From positions 1-49,536 of the forward strand of contig CAZTZL010000016.1 of NCBI GenBank assembly GCA_964617625.1: a DNA stretch of 49,536 bases, given 5' to 3'. The translations under genes were made by a program, and so were the position numbers. Below are positions 8,728 to 17,525 of the stretch, one piece after another. The DNA comes from CAZTZL01 sp964617625 (GTDB taxonomy: Bacteria; Zhuqueibacterota; QNDG01; DSAB01). Below the pieces are notes generated by a model. That model did no database searches. It was not told the DNA's origin and saw only the letters and a list, made by a program, of their open reading frames with translations. Every line of letters begins with the position of its first letter. Within the stretch, counting starts at the first letter, position 1.

Positions 8728-10063
8728 AAAGAAAACTCACCAGAGTCGCCGCAATTGTAAACGGAAGACCGATTTTTACAAACTGCATAAAACTCGTGTG
8801 ATATTTTTGCCGATGGAGAATACCCATCGATACGATATTGGCCGCTGCTCCAATCGGTGTGATGTTCCCGCCAAGACAGGCACCGATTAAAAGGCCGAAT
8901 GTCAGCAGGTAAGGTTCCAAGCCGAGTTCACTGCTCAGTTTGATGGTAACCGGAATCATAGCCGTCACGTAGGGCACGTTATCGATGAATCCGGAAATCA
9001 GGACGGAAAACCAGACAATGAACACATAATTGACAAAGGGCCGGTTTCCCAGAGTCGAGATCAGCACATCTTTTAACAAATCGATCAGACCTACCTGTTC
9101 AAGAATTCCCACCAGCACAAAAATGCCCGCAAGGAAAAAAGTCGTGTCCCAATCATACTGTTTGCAGATTTGAAGGGCTGTGTCCTTTTCTTGAAAAGAT
9201 TGCCAGATGAGTCCGATCATTCCAAACAGGATACAAATCAAACCGCCCAAAAACCGAAATTCAGGATCCCAAATGGGAGAGATCGCCAGTGCGATAATCA
9301 ACGCCGACATGAGCCATGTGGGCGTCCAGGAAGTTACTTTCTCCCGGGGAATTGAGGTTACCGGTTGTGTGTATTTGCGGAAAAATGCATAGAGCACCAA
9401 AAAAGAACTGACGGCCCCCAATTCAACTGCAAAAAAGATCCCCGGCTTGCCGTGAAAAATAAAAAAATCATTGAAATTTAAATGGAGATTGCCGGCCAGA
9501 ATCATGCTCGGCGGGTCTCCAATCAGCGTCGCGGTCCCCTGAAGATTGGATGAGATCGCAAGCCCGATCAGAAAAGGCACGGGAGAGACTCTCAGTTTTC
9601 TAGCCAAAGCGAGTGCAATCGGTGCCACGATCAGGACCGTGGCCACATTTTCGATAAAAGCGGAAATAACGCTGGCCAGTGCGCAGACCCAGAGAATGGC
9701 CATCCCCACGTTTTTCGACCGGTTGACCAGAATATCGGCCAGGAGAACAGGCACTTTCGAAACGATAAAAATTTCGGCCAGAATGAGTGTCCCGATAAAA
9801 ATGCCGATTACATTCCAGTTAATAAAACCCGGGATTTTTTGAATCGATAGAAAAGGGTGAGCATAGACAAAAAGAGAGAGCACAATCAGGATCGCTGCAC
9901 CCGACCAGACAGCCGTACCCCGGTGGTGCTTAAAAAGAACGAGATACAGATAGACGAGGCAGAAAACAATGCCGACAATCAGTTTGGGATCGGGATTCAG
10001 CAGACCACCTCCTATTTCAGGTTCCGGCTTCCCGGTTTGACAGCCTGACTTCCCTGTCTGCAT
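8705..10063 (-). CDS. ArsB/NhaD/SLC13-type ion permease
   Basis: About 430-450 residues with roughly eleven hydrophobic helices. Family signatures include FIENVATVLIVAPIALALAR, GLAISSNLQGTATLIGDPPS and, in the second half, GFIDNVPYVTAMIPV and GGNITPIGAAANIV. This duplicated pattern is typical of the ion transporter superfamily that includes ArsB, NhaD and citrate/divalent-anion carriers; the ion moved is not evident. The start is uncertain. The first ATG (10063) lacks a Shine-Dalgarno and would encode a polar leader inside pyrE. By contrast a perfect AGGAGG (10013-10008) overlaps the pyrE stop and is followed at a normal distance by in-frame CTG codons at 10003 and 10000, just before the first helix. 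It is probably translated with pyrE. Confidence 0.88.
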   Translation of the reverse strand: MQTGKSGCQTGKPEPEIGGGLLNPDPKLIVGIVFCLVYLYLVLFKHHRGTAVWSGAAILIVLSLFVYAHPFLSIQKIPGFINWNVIGIFIGTLILAEIFIVSKVPVLLADILVNRSKNVGMAILWVCALASVISAFIENVATVLIVAPIALALARKLRVSPVPFLIGLAISSNLQGTATLIGDPPSMILAGNLHLNFNDFFIFHGKPGIFFAVELGAVSSFLVLYAFFRKYTQPVTSIPREKVTSWTPTWLMSALIIALAISPIWDPEFRFLGGLICILFGMIGLIWQSFQEKDTALQICKQYDWDTTFFLAGIFVLVGILEQVGLIDLLKDVLISTLGNRPFVNYVFIVWFSVLISGFIDNVPYVTAMIPVTIKLSSELGLEPYLLTFGLLIGACLGGNITPIGAAANIVSMGILHRQKYHTSFMQFVKIGLPFTIAATLVSFLFIWFVWK

Positions 10064-10593
10064 AGCGGACAATCATCGGGCGGATAGGCAACCACTTCCA
10101 TTTTAAGGAGCGAAAAATAGGGAACACCAAAATCGATCTGCCCTCCGGACCGATCCACGACGGCTGTCACGGCTGCAACTTCTCCATTCTGCTCCCGCAC
10201 ACCCTGAATGACCTCTTTAACCGATCCCCCGGTCGTGGTCACATCTTCTGCGACAAGGACACGTTCACCGGAATTAATTTGAAAACCGCGGCGCAGTGTC
10301 ATTTTCCCCTCCACCCGCTCCATAAAAATCGAACGAATTTTGAGAAGCCGTCCGATTTCCTGACCCATGACGATACCTCCCACTGCCGGGGATACCACTG
10401 CATCGATGCGTTTGTTTTTGAAATGCTCTGCAATCTCACGGCAAAGTACTTCTGCGTGCCATGGATACTGAAACACTTTGGCGCATTGAAAATAGGCATT
10501 GCTGTGCAGGCCCGAAGTCAACAAAAAATGGCCGTCCAACAGCGCCTCTGTTTCCCTGAATATTTTCAAAATGGATTCTTTTGATAAACTCAT
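10012..10593 (-). CDS. pyrE: Orotate phosphoribosyltransferase
   Basis: 193 residues. The enzyme joins orotate to PRPP to give OMP in de novo pyrimidine synthesis. The PRPP-binding motif RVLVAEDVTTTGGSVKEVI is intact, and the family pattern is present throughout (LTSGLHSNAYFQCAKVF, VVSPAVGGIVMGQEIGR). Near the C-terminus CPLCRQG followed by KPGSR is the tail seen in the longer thermophile/archaeal-type PyrE subgroup. Its start ATGA overlaps the pyrF stop (10590-10593), indicating translational coupling. Downstream the stop codon overlaps the ribosome binding site of the permease gene. Confidence 0.95.
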   Translation of the reverse strand: MSLSKESILKIFRETEALLDGHFLLTSGLHSNAYFQCAKVFQYPWHAEVLCREIAEHFKNKRIDAVVSPAVGGIVMGQEIGRLLKIRSIFMERVEGKMTLRRGFQINSGERVLVAEDVTTTGGSVKEVIQGVREQNGEVAAVTAVVDRSGGQIDFGVPYFSLLKMEVVAYPPDDCPLCRQGSQAVKPGSRNLK

Positions 10594-11420
10594 TCACTTT
10601 GCTCTTTCTTTTTTAAACGCAAACTATTCATCGCATCTTTTAATTTAAGCGCTTCGTTCCTGGCGGCATCGGCAAAATCCTCACCGGAAGAAGCGTAAAT
10701 AATACCACGGCTGGAATTGACAATGGCCATCTCACCATGTCCATCGGTCCCCCCTGAAATGGTCGATTCGAGATCTCCCCCCTGTGCTCCGATGCCGGGA
10801 ATCAGAAACGGAAGGTCCTGCGCGGTCTCCCGTATCTTCTGTAATTCTTCCGGATGCGTTGCTCCCACGACGAGACCGCAGTTTTCATTCGAATTCCATT
10901 CGAGGACCTTCTCAGCGACTCTCTGATAAAAAGGTTTGCCCTCAACCATGCGGTATTGAAAATCCTGCGCGCTCGGATTGGACGTCAGGCAAAGCACAAA
11001 TACACCCTTCTCTTGATCATGAACAAAGGGACCGATAGAATCCCACCCCAGATAGGGATTCACTGTGACCACATCGAATCCCAGATCGAAAAGGGCTTTC
11101 GCATATTTGATGGCGGTGGATCCGATATCTCCCCTTTTTGCATCTCCGATTTTTAGAATTCCTTCCGGAATATAATCCAGCGTCTGTTTTAAAACAGCCC
11201 AGCCTTCGAGACCAAGCGCTTCATAGAAGGCCAGATTGGGTTTATACGCCGCCACCAGATCGTGTGTCGAATCGATAATGGCGCGGTTGAATCGATAAAT
11301 CGGATTGTCTTGTTTTAAAAGATAAGGAGGAATTTTTACCGGATCTGTATCAAGACCGACGCAGAGCATGGAGTTGCGTTCTTGTATGGTTTCGCGGATA
11401 TAATGGTTTAACATCTTCAC
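10590..11420 (-). CDS. pyrF: Orotidine 5'-phosphate decarboxylase, long (type 2) form
   Basis: 276 residues, the length of the type 2 PyrF subfamily. The catalytic loop ILKIGDAKRGDIGSTA provides the Lys and the two Asp of the active site. LCVGLDTDP near the N-terminus and PGIGAQGGD near residue 210 bind substrate and phosphate. It converts OMP to UMP, the step after PyrE. The two genes overlap by four bases and so form a pyrF-pyrE pair. No other pyrimidine gene is visible here. Confidence 0.95.
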   Translation of the reverse strand: MKMLNHYIRETIQERNSMLCVGLDTDPVKIPPYLLKQDNPIYRFNRAIIDSTHDLVAAYKPNLAFYEALGLEGWAVLKQTLDYIPEGILKIGDAKRGDIGSTAIKYAKALFDLGFDVVTVNPYLGWDSIGPFVHDQEKGVFVLCLTSNPSAQDFQYRMVEGKPFYQRVAEKVLEWNSNENCGLVVGATHPEELQKIRETAQDLPFLIPGIGAQGGDLESTISGGTDGHGEMAIVNSSRGIIYASSGEDFADAARNEALKLKDAMNSLRLKKKEQSE

Positions 11421-11471
11421 TTAGACAAAATAAGTCATTTTTTCAAAGAATCAAAAATATTATTTTCGAAA

Positions 11472-12167
11472 TTAGACCACCGGAAGTTTGATCTCCGCGC
11501 GTGTACCTTTTCCCGGAGTGCTTTCAACCTGAATCGTTCCCCCGTGGTCTTCCACAATTTTTTTCGCAAGGGTCAATCCCAATCCCGTACTGCCCGTTTT
11601 GGTGGTAAAAAACGGCTCAAAAATATGAGCAGCTATTTCTGCGCTGATACCCGGTCCGTTATCCGTCATCTCAACTGCGACCGTGCCTTTTTTCTTTCCA
11701 CGAGCCGAACGAATGATAATCGTACCATTGGCAACAAAAGCCTCCTCGCTATTTTGAAGAAGCTGGTCGATGACACAGGTTATTTTCCCCACGTCCAGTA
11801 CGATTTTTGGCAAATCGCTGCTGTATTCCTTTTGAATAATGACGCCTTTCTGATGTAATGAATGCGATCTTCCTTCAACAGCCGATTCGATGATGTCATT
11901 GATATTCTGTTCCGAAAAGTGGAGAACATAGGGTTGAAAATAGCCGAGCAGATCTTTTAAAATTTTTTCTATCTGAACGACTTCCCGCGAGGCAACCTCG
12001 AGACAATGCACATCCTTTTCATTTAATTTGGACCTGTAAAGGAGTGTGCTCAATCCCATTTTAATGGACGAAAGGGGGTTTCGCAGTTTATGAACCATTT
12101 TCGCAACCATTTCACTGACCGCATCCTCGCTTTGGGAGAAGTCCCCGTTTCTGATTTCATCTGTCAT
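11472..12167 (-). CDS. Soluble histidine kinase without sensor domain
   Basis: 231 residues with no membrane segment and only about 20 residues before the dimerisation domain. The H-box MVHKLRNPLSSIKMGL supplies the phospho-accepting His (about residue 26). The ATPase domain has an N-box-like QLLQNSEEA, a G1 box DNGPGIS, FEPFFTTKTGSTGLGL, and a final G-rich segment. It would autophosphorylate and pass phosphate to a response regulator, but no regulator gene is nearby. Input must come from a partner protein, or the protein serves as a free kinase/phosphatase module. Its start ATGA overlaps the threonine aldolase stop (12164-12167). Confidence 0.9.
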   Translation of the reverse strand: MTDEIRNGDFSQSEDAVSEMVAKMVHKLRNPLSSIKMGLSTLLYRSKLNEKDVHCLEVASREVVQIEKILKDLLGYFQPYVLHFSEQNINDIIESAVEGRSHSLHQKGVIIQKEYSSDLPKIVLDVGKITCVIDQLLQNSEEAFVANGTIIIRSARGKKKGTVAVEMTDNGPGISAEIAAHIFEPFFTTKTGSTGLGLTLAKKIVEDHGGTIQVESTPGKGTRAEIKLPVV

Positions 12168-13225
12168 TTCAGCGTTCTTTTCGGAGGTGCAGTATGTCTG
12201 TTTTTAAAAACTTTTTGAAATGCACCAATTGCCTGATCAATCTGTTGTTCGGGTACATCAAGATGTATAACTGCCCGTAGCCGGCTCGGCCCCGTAGCCA
12301 TAATCAAAACACCCTGTTCTCTGAGAGCATCAACTGCCTGTGCCGCTGAAAGTGCACAGTTCTGCAATTCTATGAAAATTAGATTCGTATGTAAGTATTC
12401 CAAATCGACAAACAGGCCCGGAAGTGTGGATACGGCTTCTGCCAATTTTCTGGCACGGCTGTGATCTTCTGCGAGACGGTCGATATGATGGTCAATGGCA
12501 TAAAGCGCCGCGGCTGCCAGAATACCTGCCTGGCGCATACCTCCCCCGAAAATTTTTCGATTCCGATGTGCCTGCCGGATCAAATCGGCATCTCCGGTCA
12601 GCATCGAACCCACAGGAGCACCCAATCCCTTTGAGAAACAGACCGAGACCGAATCAAAATATTGAGCATATTCATTCATCGGAATCCCGGTTGCCACCGA
12701 AGCGTTCCACAACCGGGCGCCATCCAAATGCATTTTCAAATTGTGAGATCTGGCTGTTTCACGGATACGGCGGATTTCTTCAAGAGGAAAGATTGTCCCG
12801 CCTGCTCGATTGTGTGTGTTTTCAAGACAGATTAATTGCGTTCTGGGAAAGTGAGCATCTCCGGGACGAATCGCTGCTGCAATTTGTTCGGCAGTAATCA
12901 CACCGTATTTACCGGCAATCGGATGAAGCTGAACGCCGGAAAGAAATGAAGCGCTGGCGGATTCATAATTATAAATATGGGCGCCGGATTCACAAATCAC
13001 TTCATCCCCGGGTTGGGTTTGGGATTTGATTGCAAGTGAATTTCCCATGCTTCCCGATGTCACAAATAATCCGGCTTCTTTGCCGAGCATTTTTGACACT
13101 TTTTTCTGGAGAAGATTAACGCTCGGATCCTCTCCGAAAACGTCATCTCCTACTTCGGCCTTGGCTATTGCCTCCCGCATGGCCGGGGAAGGCCGGGTTA
13201 CTGTATCGCTTCTGAGATCAATCAT
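12164..13225 (-). CDS. ltaE: Low-specificity threonine aldolase
   Basis: 353 residues, fold type I PLP enzyme that cleaves threonine or allo-threonine to glycine and acetaldehyde. It opens with the family signature MIDLRSDTVTRPSPAMREA. The segments VGDDVFGEDPSVNLL, LENTHNRAGGTIFPLEEI and HLDGARLWNAS (Asp binding the PLP ring) are present, and the PLP lysine lies in CFSKGLGAPVGS. Length and motifs are normal. It is translationally coupled to the downstream kinase gene by a four-base overlap, an association with no obvious biochemical link. Confidence 0.94.
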   Translation of the reverse strand: MIDLRSDTVTRPSPAMREAIAKAEVGDDVFGEDPSVNLLQKKVSKMLGKEAGLFVTSGSMGNSLAIKSQTQPGDEVICESGAHIYNYESASASFLSGVQLHPIAGKYGVITAEQIAAAIRPGDAHFPRTQLICLENTHNRAGGTIFPLEEIRRIRETARSHNLKMHLDGARLWNASVATGIPMNEYAQYFDSVSVCFSKGLGAPVGSMLTGDADLIRQAHRNRKIFGGGMRQAGILAAAALYAIDHHIDRLAEDHSRARKLAEAVSTLPGLFVDLEYLHTNLIFIELQNCALSAAQAVDALREQGVLIMATGPSRLRAVIHLDVPEQQIDQAIGAFQKVFKNRHTAPPKRTLK

Positions 13226-13305
13226 GGCATCCCCTGAATTTTAGGATATTAAAAATTTATAAAAGAATTTAATTAAAACAAGCGAAAAATCAATGGATTC
13301 AAAAC

Positions 13306-13334
13306 TTGACAATGCTTTTTAAGTTTGGTAACTT
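13306..13334 (+). promoter_or_regulatory. Probable promoter of the beta-CASP nuclease gene
   Basis: A perfect TTGACA at 13306-13311, a 17-base spacer and TAACTT at 13329-13334, about 105 bases upstream of the start codon at 13440. Confidence 0.5.
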
Positions 13335-13439
13335 AATAAACTCCGTTTTACCAAATTACTGATTGCGGATATCCAAAATAGTTTTTATATCTGTTCCATT
13401 GAATCATCACATTGAAACAAAAAGAGAAAGAAGGAATGC

Positions 13440-14837
13440 ATGGAAATTCAATTTTTTGGCGCTGCCCAGGACGTCACTGGCTCAATGCATCATTTAACCG
13501 TAGACGGTGAAAATATTCTTCTGGAGTGCGGACTTTATCAGGGCCGGAGGAAGGAAGCCTTTGAGCGCAACCAGAATTTTCCATTCGATCCCGAATCGAT
13601 CCATACGATGGTACTGTCACATGCCCACATCGACCACAGCGGAAACATCCCCCAGCTTGTTAAAAAGGGATTTAAGGGAAACATTTATTGCACACAGGCC
13701 ACACAGGACCTGGTTAGCGTGATGCTGAAAGATTCCGCCCATATTCAGGAAAAAGATGTTGAATTTGTCAACAAACGCCATCAAAAAAAGGGGTTGCCCC
13801 TGATCGAACCACTCTATAATATGGAAGATGCGGAAAAATGTTTGAATCAGTTTACCGGCATTGAATACAACCGCTCCGTTCGTATATCTCCAAAAATTCA
13901 GGTTACTTTTCGGGATGCTGGTCACATTTTAGGTTCTGCCGTGGTTCTTCTTGATATTTCGGAAAACGGTAAAACCACGCGCATTGGTTTCACCGGAGAT
14001 CTGGGTCGGCCCCACCTGCCTATTATTCGTGACCCCCAGCCCATGGATGGCGTGGATATTTATATCACCGAATCGACGTACGGGAACCGAAACCACGAAC
14101 CTTTCATAGACATGAAAACCAGCGTACGGGAAGTGGTCAACAAAACGGTTCAGCGGGGAGGTAAAATCATAGTCCCCTCATTCTCTGTCGGCCGGACTCA
14201 GGAGATTGTTTACGTCCTGCACGAATTGTTTAATGAAGGCAGCCTTCCTGAAATACCCATCTACGTGGACTCTCCGCTTTCCGTGAACGTCACGGAAGTC
14301 TTCCGGCGCCATCCGGAATGTTTCGACAAGGAAACCAGCCAGGAGTTTCTTTCCAATGATCAGGACCCGTTTGGTTTTTACAGACTGCGATACATACGCA
14401 ATGTGGAAGAATCCAAAAAACTCAACACCTCAAACGAATCCTGCATGATCATCTCCGCATCCGGGATGTGCGAAGCCGGGCGAATTCTTCATCATCTGGC
14501 CAATAACATTTCGGATCCCAAAAACACGGTTTTGGTTGTGGGATTCATGGCAGTAAACACGCTCGGAAGAAGAATCGTGGAGAGACAACCTGAAGTAAAA
14601 ATTTTCGGAGATATGATACCGCTCAAAGCCGAAGTGGCAATCATGAATGGATTCAGCGCCCATGCCGACAAGAATGGACTAATATCGTATTTTCAAAATC
14701 TTGATAAAGAACGGCTGCGTCAGGTTTTTATAGTCCACGGTGAGCCGGATCAATCCAGAGAACTGGGAGAAACCATTCAATCCACCGGTTTTAAAAATGT
14801 GGCCATACCCGTCCGGGGAGAAAAGTTTACGATTTAA
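13440..14837 (+). CDS. Metallo-beta-lactamase / beta-CASP RNase-like protein (YsaA/CPSF73-type)
   Basis: 465 residues. The MBL core has the zinc ligands in SHAHIDHSGNIPQL (HxHxDH), a further His in DAGHILGSA, and the Asp in GFTGDLGRPH. The beta-CASP cap follows (IIVPSFSVGRTQEIVYVL), then the RNA-specificity part with ISASGMCEAGRILHHL, SAHADKNGL and FIVHGEPDQ. The family is made of exo/endoribonucleases acting on mRNA or rRNA in the cytoplasm. The ATG at 13440 follows AAGGA. It has its own promoter-like sequence and ends 54 bases before an assembly gap. Confidence 0.92.
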   Translation: MEIQFFGAAQDVTGSMHHLTVDGENILLECGLYQGRRKEAFERNQNFPFDPESIHTMVLSHAHIDHSGNIPQLVKKGFKGNIYCTQATQDLVSVMLKDSAHIQEKDVEFVNKRHQKKGLPLIEPLYNMEDAEKCLNQFTGIEYNRSVRISPKIQVTFRDAGHILGSAVVLLDISENGKTTRIGFTGDLGRPHLPIIRDPQPMDGVDIYITESTYGNRNHEPFIDMKTSVREVVNKTVQRGGKIIVPSFSVGRTQEIVYVLHELFNEGSLPEIPIYVDSPLSVNVTEVFRRHPECFDKETSQEFLSNDQDPFGFYRLRYIRNVEESKKLNTSNESCMIISASGMCEAGRILHHLANNISDPKNTVLVVGFMAVNTLGRRIVERQPEVKIFGDMIPLKAEVAIMNGFSAHADKNGLISYFQNLDKERLRQVFIVHGEPDQSRELGETIQSTGFKNVAIPVRGEKFTI

Positions 14838-14891
14838 CATAAGCGGAAATGCGATTTAAGCAGGATGAATATCGAATTTAATAATATAGTT

Positions 14892-14991
14892 NNNNNNNNN
14901 NNNNNNNNNNNNNNNNNNNNNNNNNNNNNNNNNNNNNNNNNNNNNNNNNNNNNNNNNNNNNNNNNNNNNNNNNNNNNNNNNNNNNNNNNNN
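14892..14991. other. Assembly gap (100 N)
   Basis: Exactly 100 N, a placeholder of unknown true length. The right flank (14992-15050) is low-complexity sequence built from variants of ctt/gtt/act words (ttgtctctggtttcttgttt), so the gap probably falls in a simple repeat that the assembler could not resolve. Confidence 0.98.
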
Positions 14992-15081
14992 CTTGTCTCT
15001 GGTTTCTTGTTTCTTTCAATTTGTAACTAAAAACTAGTAACTTGAAACTAAAGCAGGCATATTTAATACTAAATAAAATTT

Positions 15082-15948
15082 TTAATCTTTAAGATACTGC
15101 CGATAGCTATCTTCGTGATTCGGATCGATCCGAATCAACTTCCTCATCATCCGCGGATCGTCTTTGAACATTTCGATAAATTCAATATAATGGGCATTGA
15201 TAAACTGAAGCGTCTCTTTATCTTCCGGATTTCTTTCTAAAATGATATCCAGTAAATCGATAGCATCACTACAATATTTAACCGCAGTGGAGTCTTCCTC
15301 ACCAAGATAGGACTGCCCCAGAAAATAGAGATCTTTCATTTCTCTGAAACGGGCATATTCTTTTCCCAGAATGCGGTCGATCAACACTCCCCGTTCCCTC
15401 CATCCGTTGATGAATGTTGTATTGAATCTGGCCTGATCATTTATCTGCCTGGCTTTTTCGAAGAAAGGAGTTCCCATAAATTTGCCGTACTTATCATACT
15501 CACCTCCTAAAATCAGATAAATATAGTAATCTAAAAAACTGGTAAAGGGGTCAAAAATGCCCTCGTTATGTATCAGAGGCTCGGTGGGATCATAGGGAAA
15601 ATACCAGTATTTGTCGTAATACTGTATATCCGAATTGTTTGAAATTAGAAAAGTGCCGTTGTACCGGTCTTCATAACTCACACTCTTGTCCTGCAGATAA
15701 ATCTGTATAGTTACGGGGATTTCAATATCCTCTCCGTCACCTGTCCAATCGTAACTATTGAGATAGGTTTCGATATCAATATCCAGATTTTTCAACTTCT
15801 CCTGTTTATCCATAGGCAGCCGTTCCAAAGTGAGCTTAACATTAGCCTGGATTTGCTGTGCCGACACTGTCCGACAGGGAGCAGCAACTAAACTTATTAA
15901 AAGAAAAATAAGGACTATTTTGATTGATCCTGCATTTAAAAACCCCAT
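15082..15948 (-). CDS. PorD-like DUF4835 protein, type IX secretion associated
   Basis: 288 residues with a signal peptide (VLIFLLISLVAAPCRTVSAQQ). The body follows the DUF4835 pattern: a strand with NVKLTLERLPMDKQEKLKNL, a SYDWTGDGEDIEIPVTIQIYLQ region, FDPFTSFLDYYIYLILGGEYDKYG, then GTPFFEKARQINDQARFN and GWRERG. In Bacteroidota this family (PorD) is required for gliding/type IX secretion and is found in the periplasm. Finding it 170 bases from a divergent gene carrying a type IX sorting tail supports a functioning system in this organism. A good Shine-Dalgarno (AGGGAGG) precedes the start. Confidence 0.82.
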   Translation of the reverse strand: MGFLNAGSIKIVLIFLLISLVAAPCRTVSAQQIQANVKLTLERLPMDKQEKLKNLDIDIETYLNSYDWTGDGEDIEIPVTIQIYLQDKSVSYEDRYNGTFLISNNSDIQYYDKYWYFPYDPTEPLIHNEGIFDPFTSFLDYYIYLILGGEYDKYGKFMGTPFFEKARQINDQARFNTTFINGWRERGVLIDRILGKEYARFREMKDLYFLGQSYLGEEDSTAVKYCSDAIDLLDIILERNPEDKETLQFINAHYIEFIEMFKDDPRMMRKLIRIDPNHEDSYRQYLKD

Positions 15949-16119
15949 TTTGCCCTCCCTTGAATGGAATCGACGTATGTTTAAAAATATACTATTTTTA
16001 AGACGATTGTCAAGTACCTTTTAAAATCCATCCCTCAAAAAATCAGATTGACAATTATATCAGGATTCATTATCATTCTGTCCACTGCATTTCCATGGAA
16101 AAAATGAGGGGAGGAAGAA

Positions 16120-17295
16120 ATGAAATCACGGCCAGTTTACATGCAAATTATTATACTTATTCTTTTGATTTTTTATCTCCATATCAAACAAATTTATAGC
16201 CAGAGTCAAAGTGAAATCGTTGCCAAATTCGAAAAACGGTCTCACACATACAAGACAACAACACTCCCTTATCGAATTTTTATTCCGGAAGAGTACAACT
16301 CTTCAACCCTTTTCCCTCTGGTGCTTGGGCTCCATGGTGCCGGTGAAGTTGGCACAGACAACGAAATACATATTCAGGCTAACCGGATGGCCACCTCCTG
16401 GGCAGACACAGTCAATCAGAACCAGTGGCCCTGTTTTGTCGTGGCACCCCAATGCCCAACAGACAACCGGTGGGTGGACTGGACGTGGACGCAGGGAATG
16501 ACATTCAATACAGATCAAGTTCCGATCAGCAACGAACTGGAAACTGTAAACGACCTTCTGGACTTTCTGATCCGGGAATTTTCAATCGATACAGACCGAA
16601 TTTACATCACGGGTCTTTCCATGGGCGGCTACGGTGTGTGGGATATGATTGCCCGGTTTCCCTCAAGATTTGCAGCGGCTGTTCCGATGAGCGGCTGCGG
16701 CGACACATCGAAAGTCGATGAGTTTAAAATCGTATCCATCTGGGATTTCCACGGCGCTCTGGATAGTTCTGTTCCCGTTCGGTGTTCCCGGATTATTTTC
16801 AGTACAATGGAACAGCATAACATCAACGTATTCAGAACCATCGGATTAAGCGACGATCTCATCGCCAAAGGCCTGAATGAAGGAGCGAAACACATTTACA
16901 CGGAATATCCGGAAGGCACGCACGGAATCTGGGATCAATCGTACGACTATCCCCTGCTGTTTCCCTGGGTATTTGCCCAGACCAGACAATCCTCGCCTGT
17001 TATTGCGGATGAAACAAATCCCCACATCCTCCGGCAGTATCAGCTTGGACAGAACTATCCCAATCCGTTCAATCCGGAAACCGTAATCCCCTATACCCTG
17101 TTCAAACCCGCCAGTGTTCGATTGACCGTATTTGATATATTGGGAAGAAAAACAGAAACATTAGTGAATGATTTTCAAACTGAGGGAAATTATCAAATCA
17201 TTTTCAATGGACAAAACAGGCCCTCCGGTATCTACACCTGTCGATTGGAAATCGACGGAATGTTCCAGCAGAAATCCATGACCTTGATCCGGTAA
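16120..17295 (+). CDS. Secreted alpha/beta-hydrolase (CE1-like esterase/peptidase) with type IX sorting tail
   Basis: 391 residues. After an N-terminal signal segment the catalytic domain runs about residues 45-285. FPLVLGLHGAGEVG gives the oxyanion loop, ITGLSMGGYGVWDM the nucleophile Ser, a segment near HGALDSSVPV the acid, and EGTHGIW the His. This matches the COG4099/CE1 group of polysaccharide-ester hydrolases and related peptidases. The last 85 residues hold LGQNYPNPFNPETVIPYTL and GIYTCRLEIDG...KSMTLIR, a classic Por secretion (type A) sorting domain, so the enzyme should be exported and anchored or released at the cell surface. Start supported by GGGGAGGAAGA. Confidence 0.9.
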   Translation: MKSRPVYMQIIILILLIFYLHIKQIYSQSQSEIVAKFEKRSHTYKTTTLPYRIFIPEEYNSSTLFPLVLGLHGAGEVGTDNEIHIQANRMATSWADTVNQNQWPCFVVAPQCPTDNRWVDWTWTQGMTFNTDQVPISNELETVNDLLDFLIREFSIDTDRIYITGLSMGGYGVWDMIARFPSRFAAAVPMSGCGDTSKVDEFKIVSIWDFHGALDSSVPVRCSRIIFSTMEQHNINVFRTIGLSDDLIAKGLNEGAKHIYTEYPEGTHGIWDQSYDYPLLFPWVFAQTRQSSPVIADETNPHILRQYQLGQNYPNPFNPETVIPYTLFKPASVRLTVFDILGRKTETLVNDFQTEGNYQIIFNGQNRPSGIYTCRLEIDGMFQQKSMTLIR

Positions 17296-17324
17296 CAGTC
17301 ATTTCTTTCCTCTTGAGGGAGAAA

Positions 17325-17361
17325 GATGGAGTGTAATATGACATACTTATTACACTCCATC
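17325..17361 (+). repeat. Perfect 14-bp hairpin after the esterase gene, no T run
   Basis: GATGGAGTGTAATA at 17325-17338 is the exact reverse complement of TATTACACTCCATC at 17348-17361, with a 9-base loop. It starts 30 bases after the esterase stop. No T run follows on either side, so it is not a standard intrinsic terminator. It could stabilise the 3' end of the transcript or be a protein-binding dyad. Confidence 0.8.
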
Positions 17362-17525
17362 AAGAATAGATCATTAAAATATACAAGAGTGATTCTTCTG
17401 AGAGCTTCTCATCACAAACATCCTGAAAAATTTATAAAACCTTCACAATAATTCCTCCCTATGACCGTTTACTTTAACAAACCGGTTTTGATGCAATTGA
17501 AAATTGACATCAGGAGGAAAAAATC

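Noticed and set aside
14834..15019. Minus-strand open frame across the first N gap
   Set aside because: More than half of it is N; it is an artefact of the placeholder.
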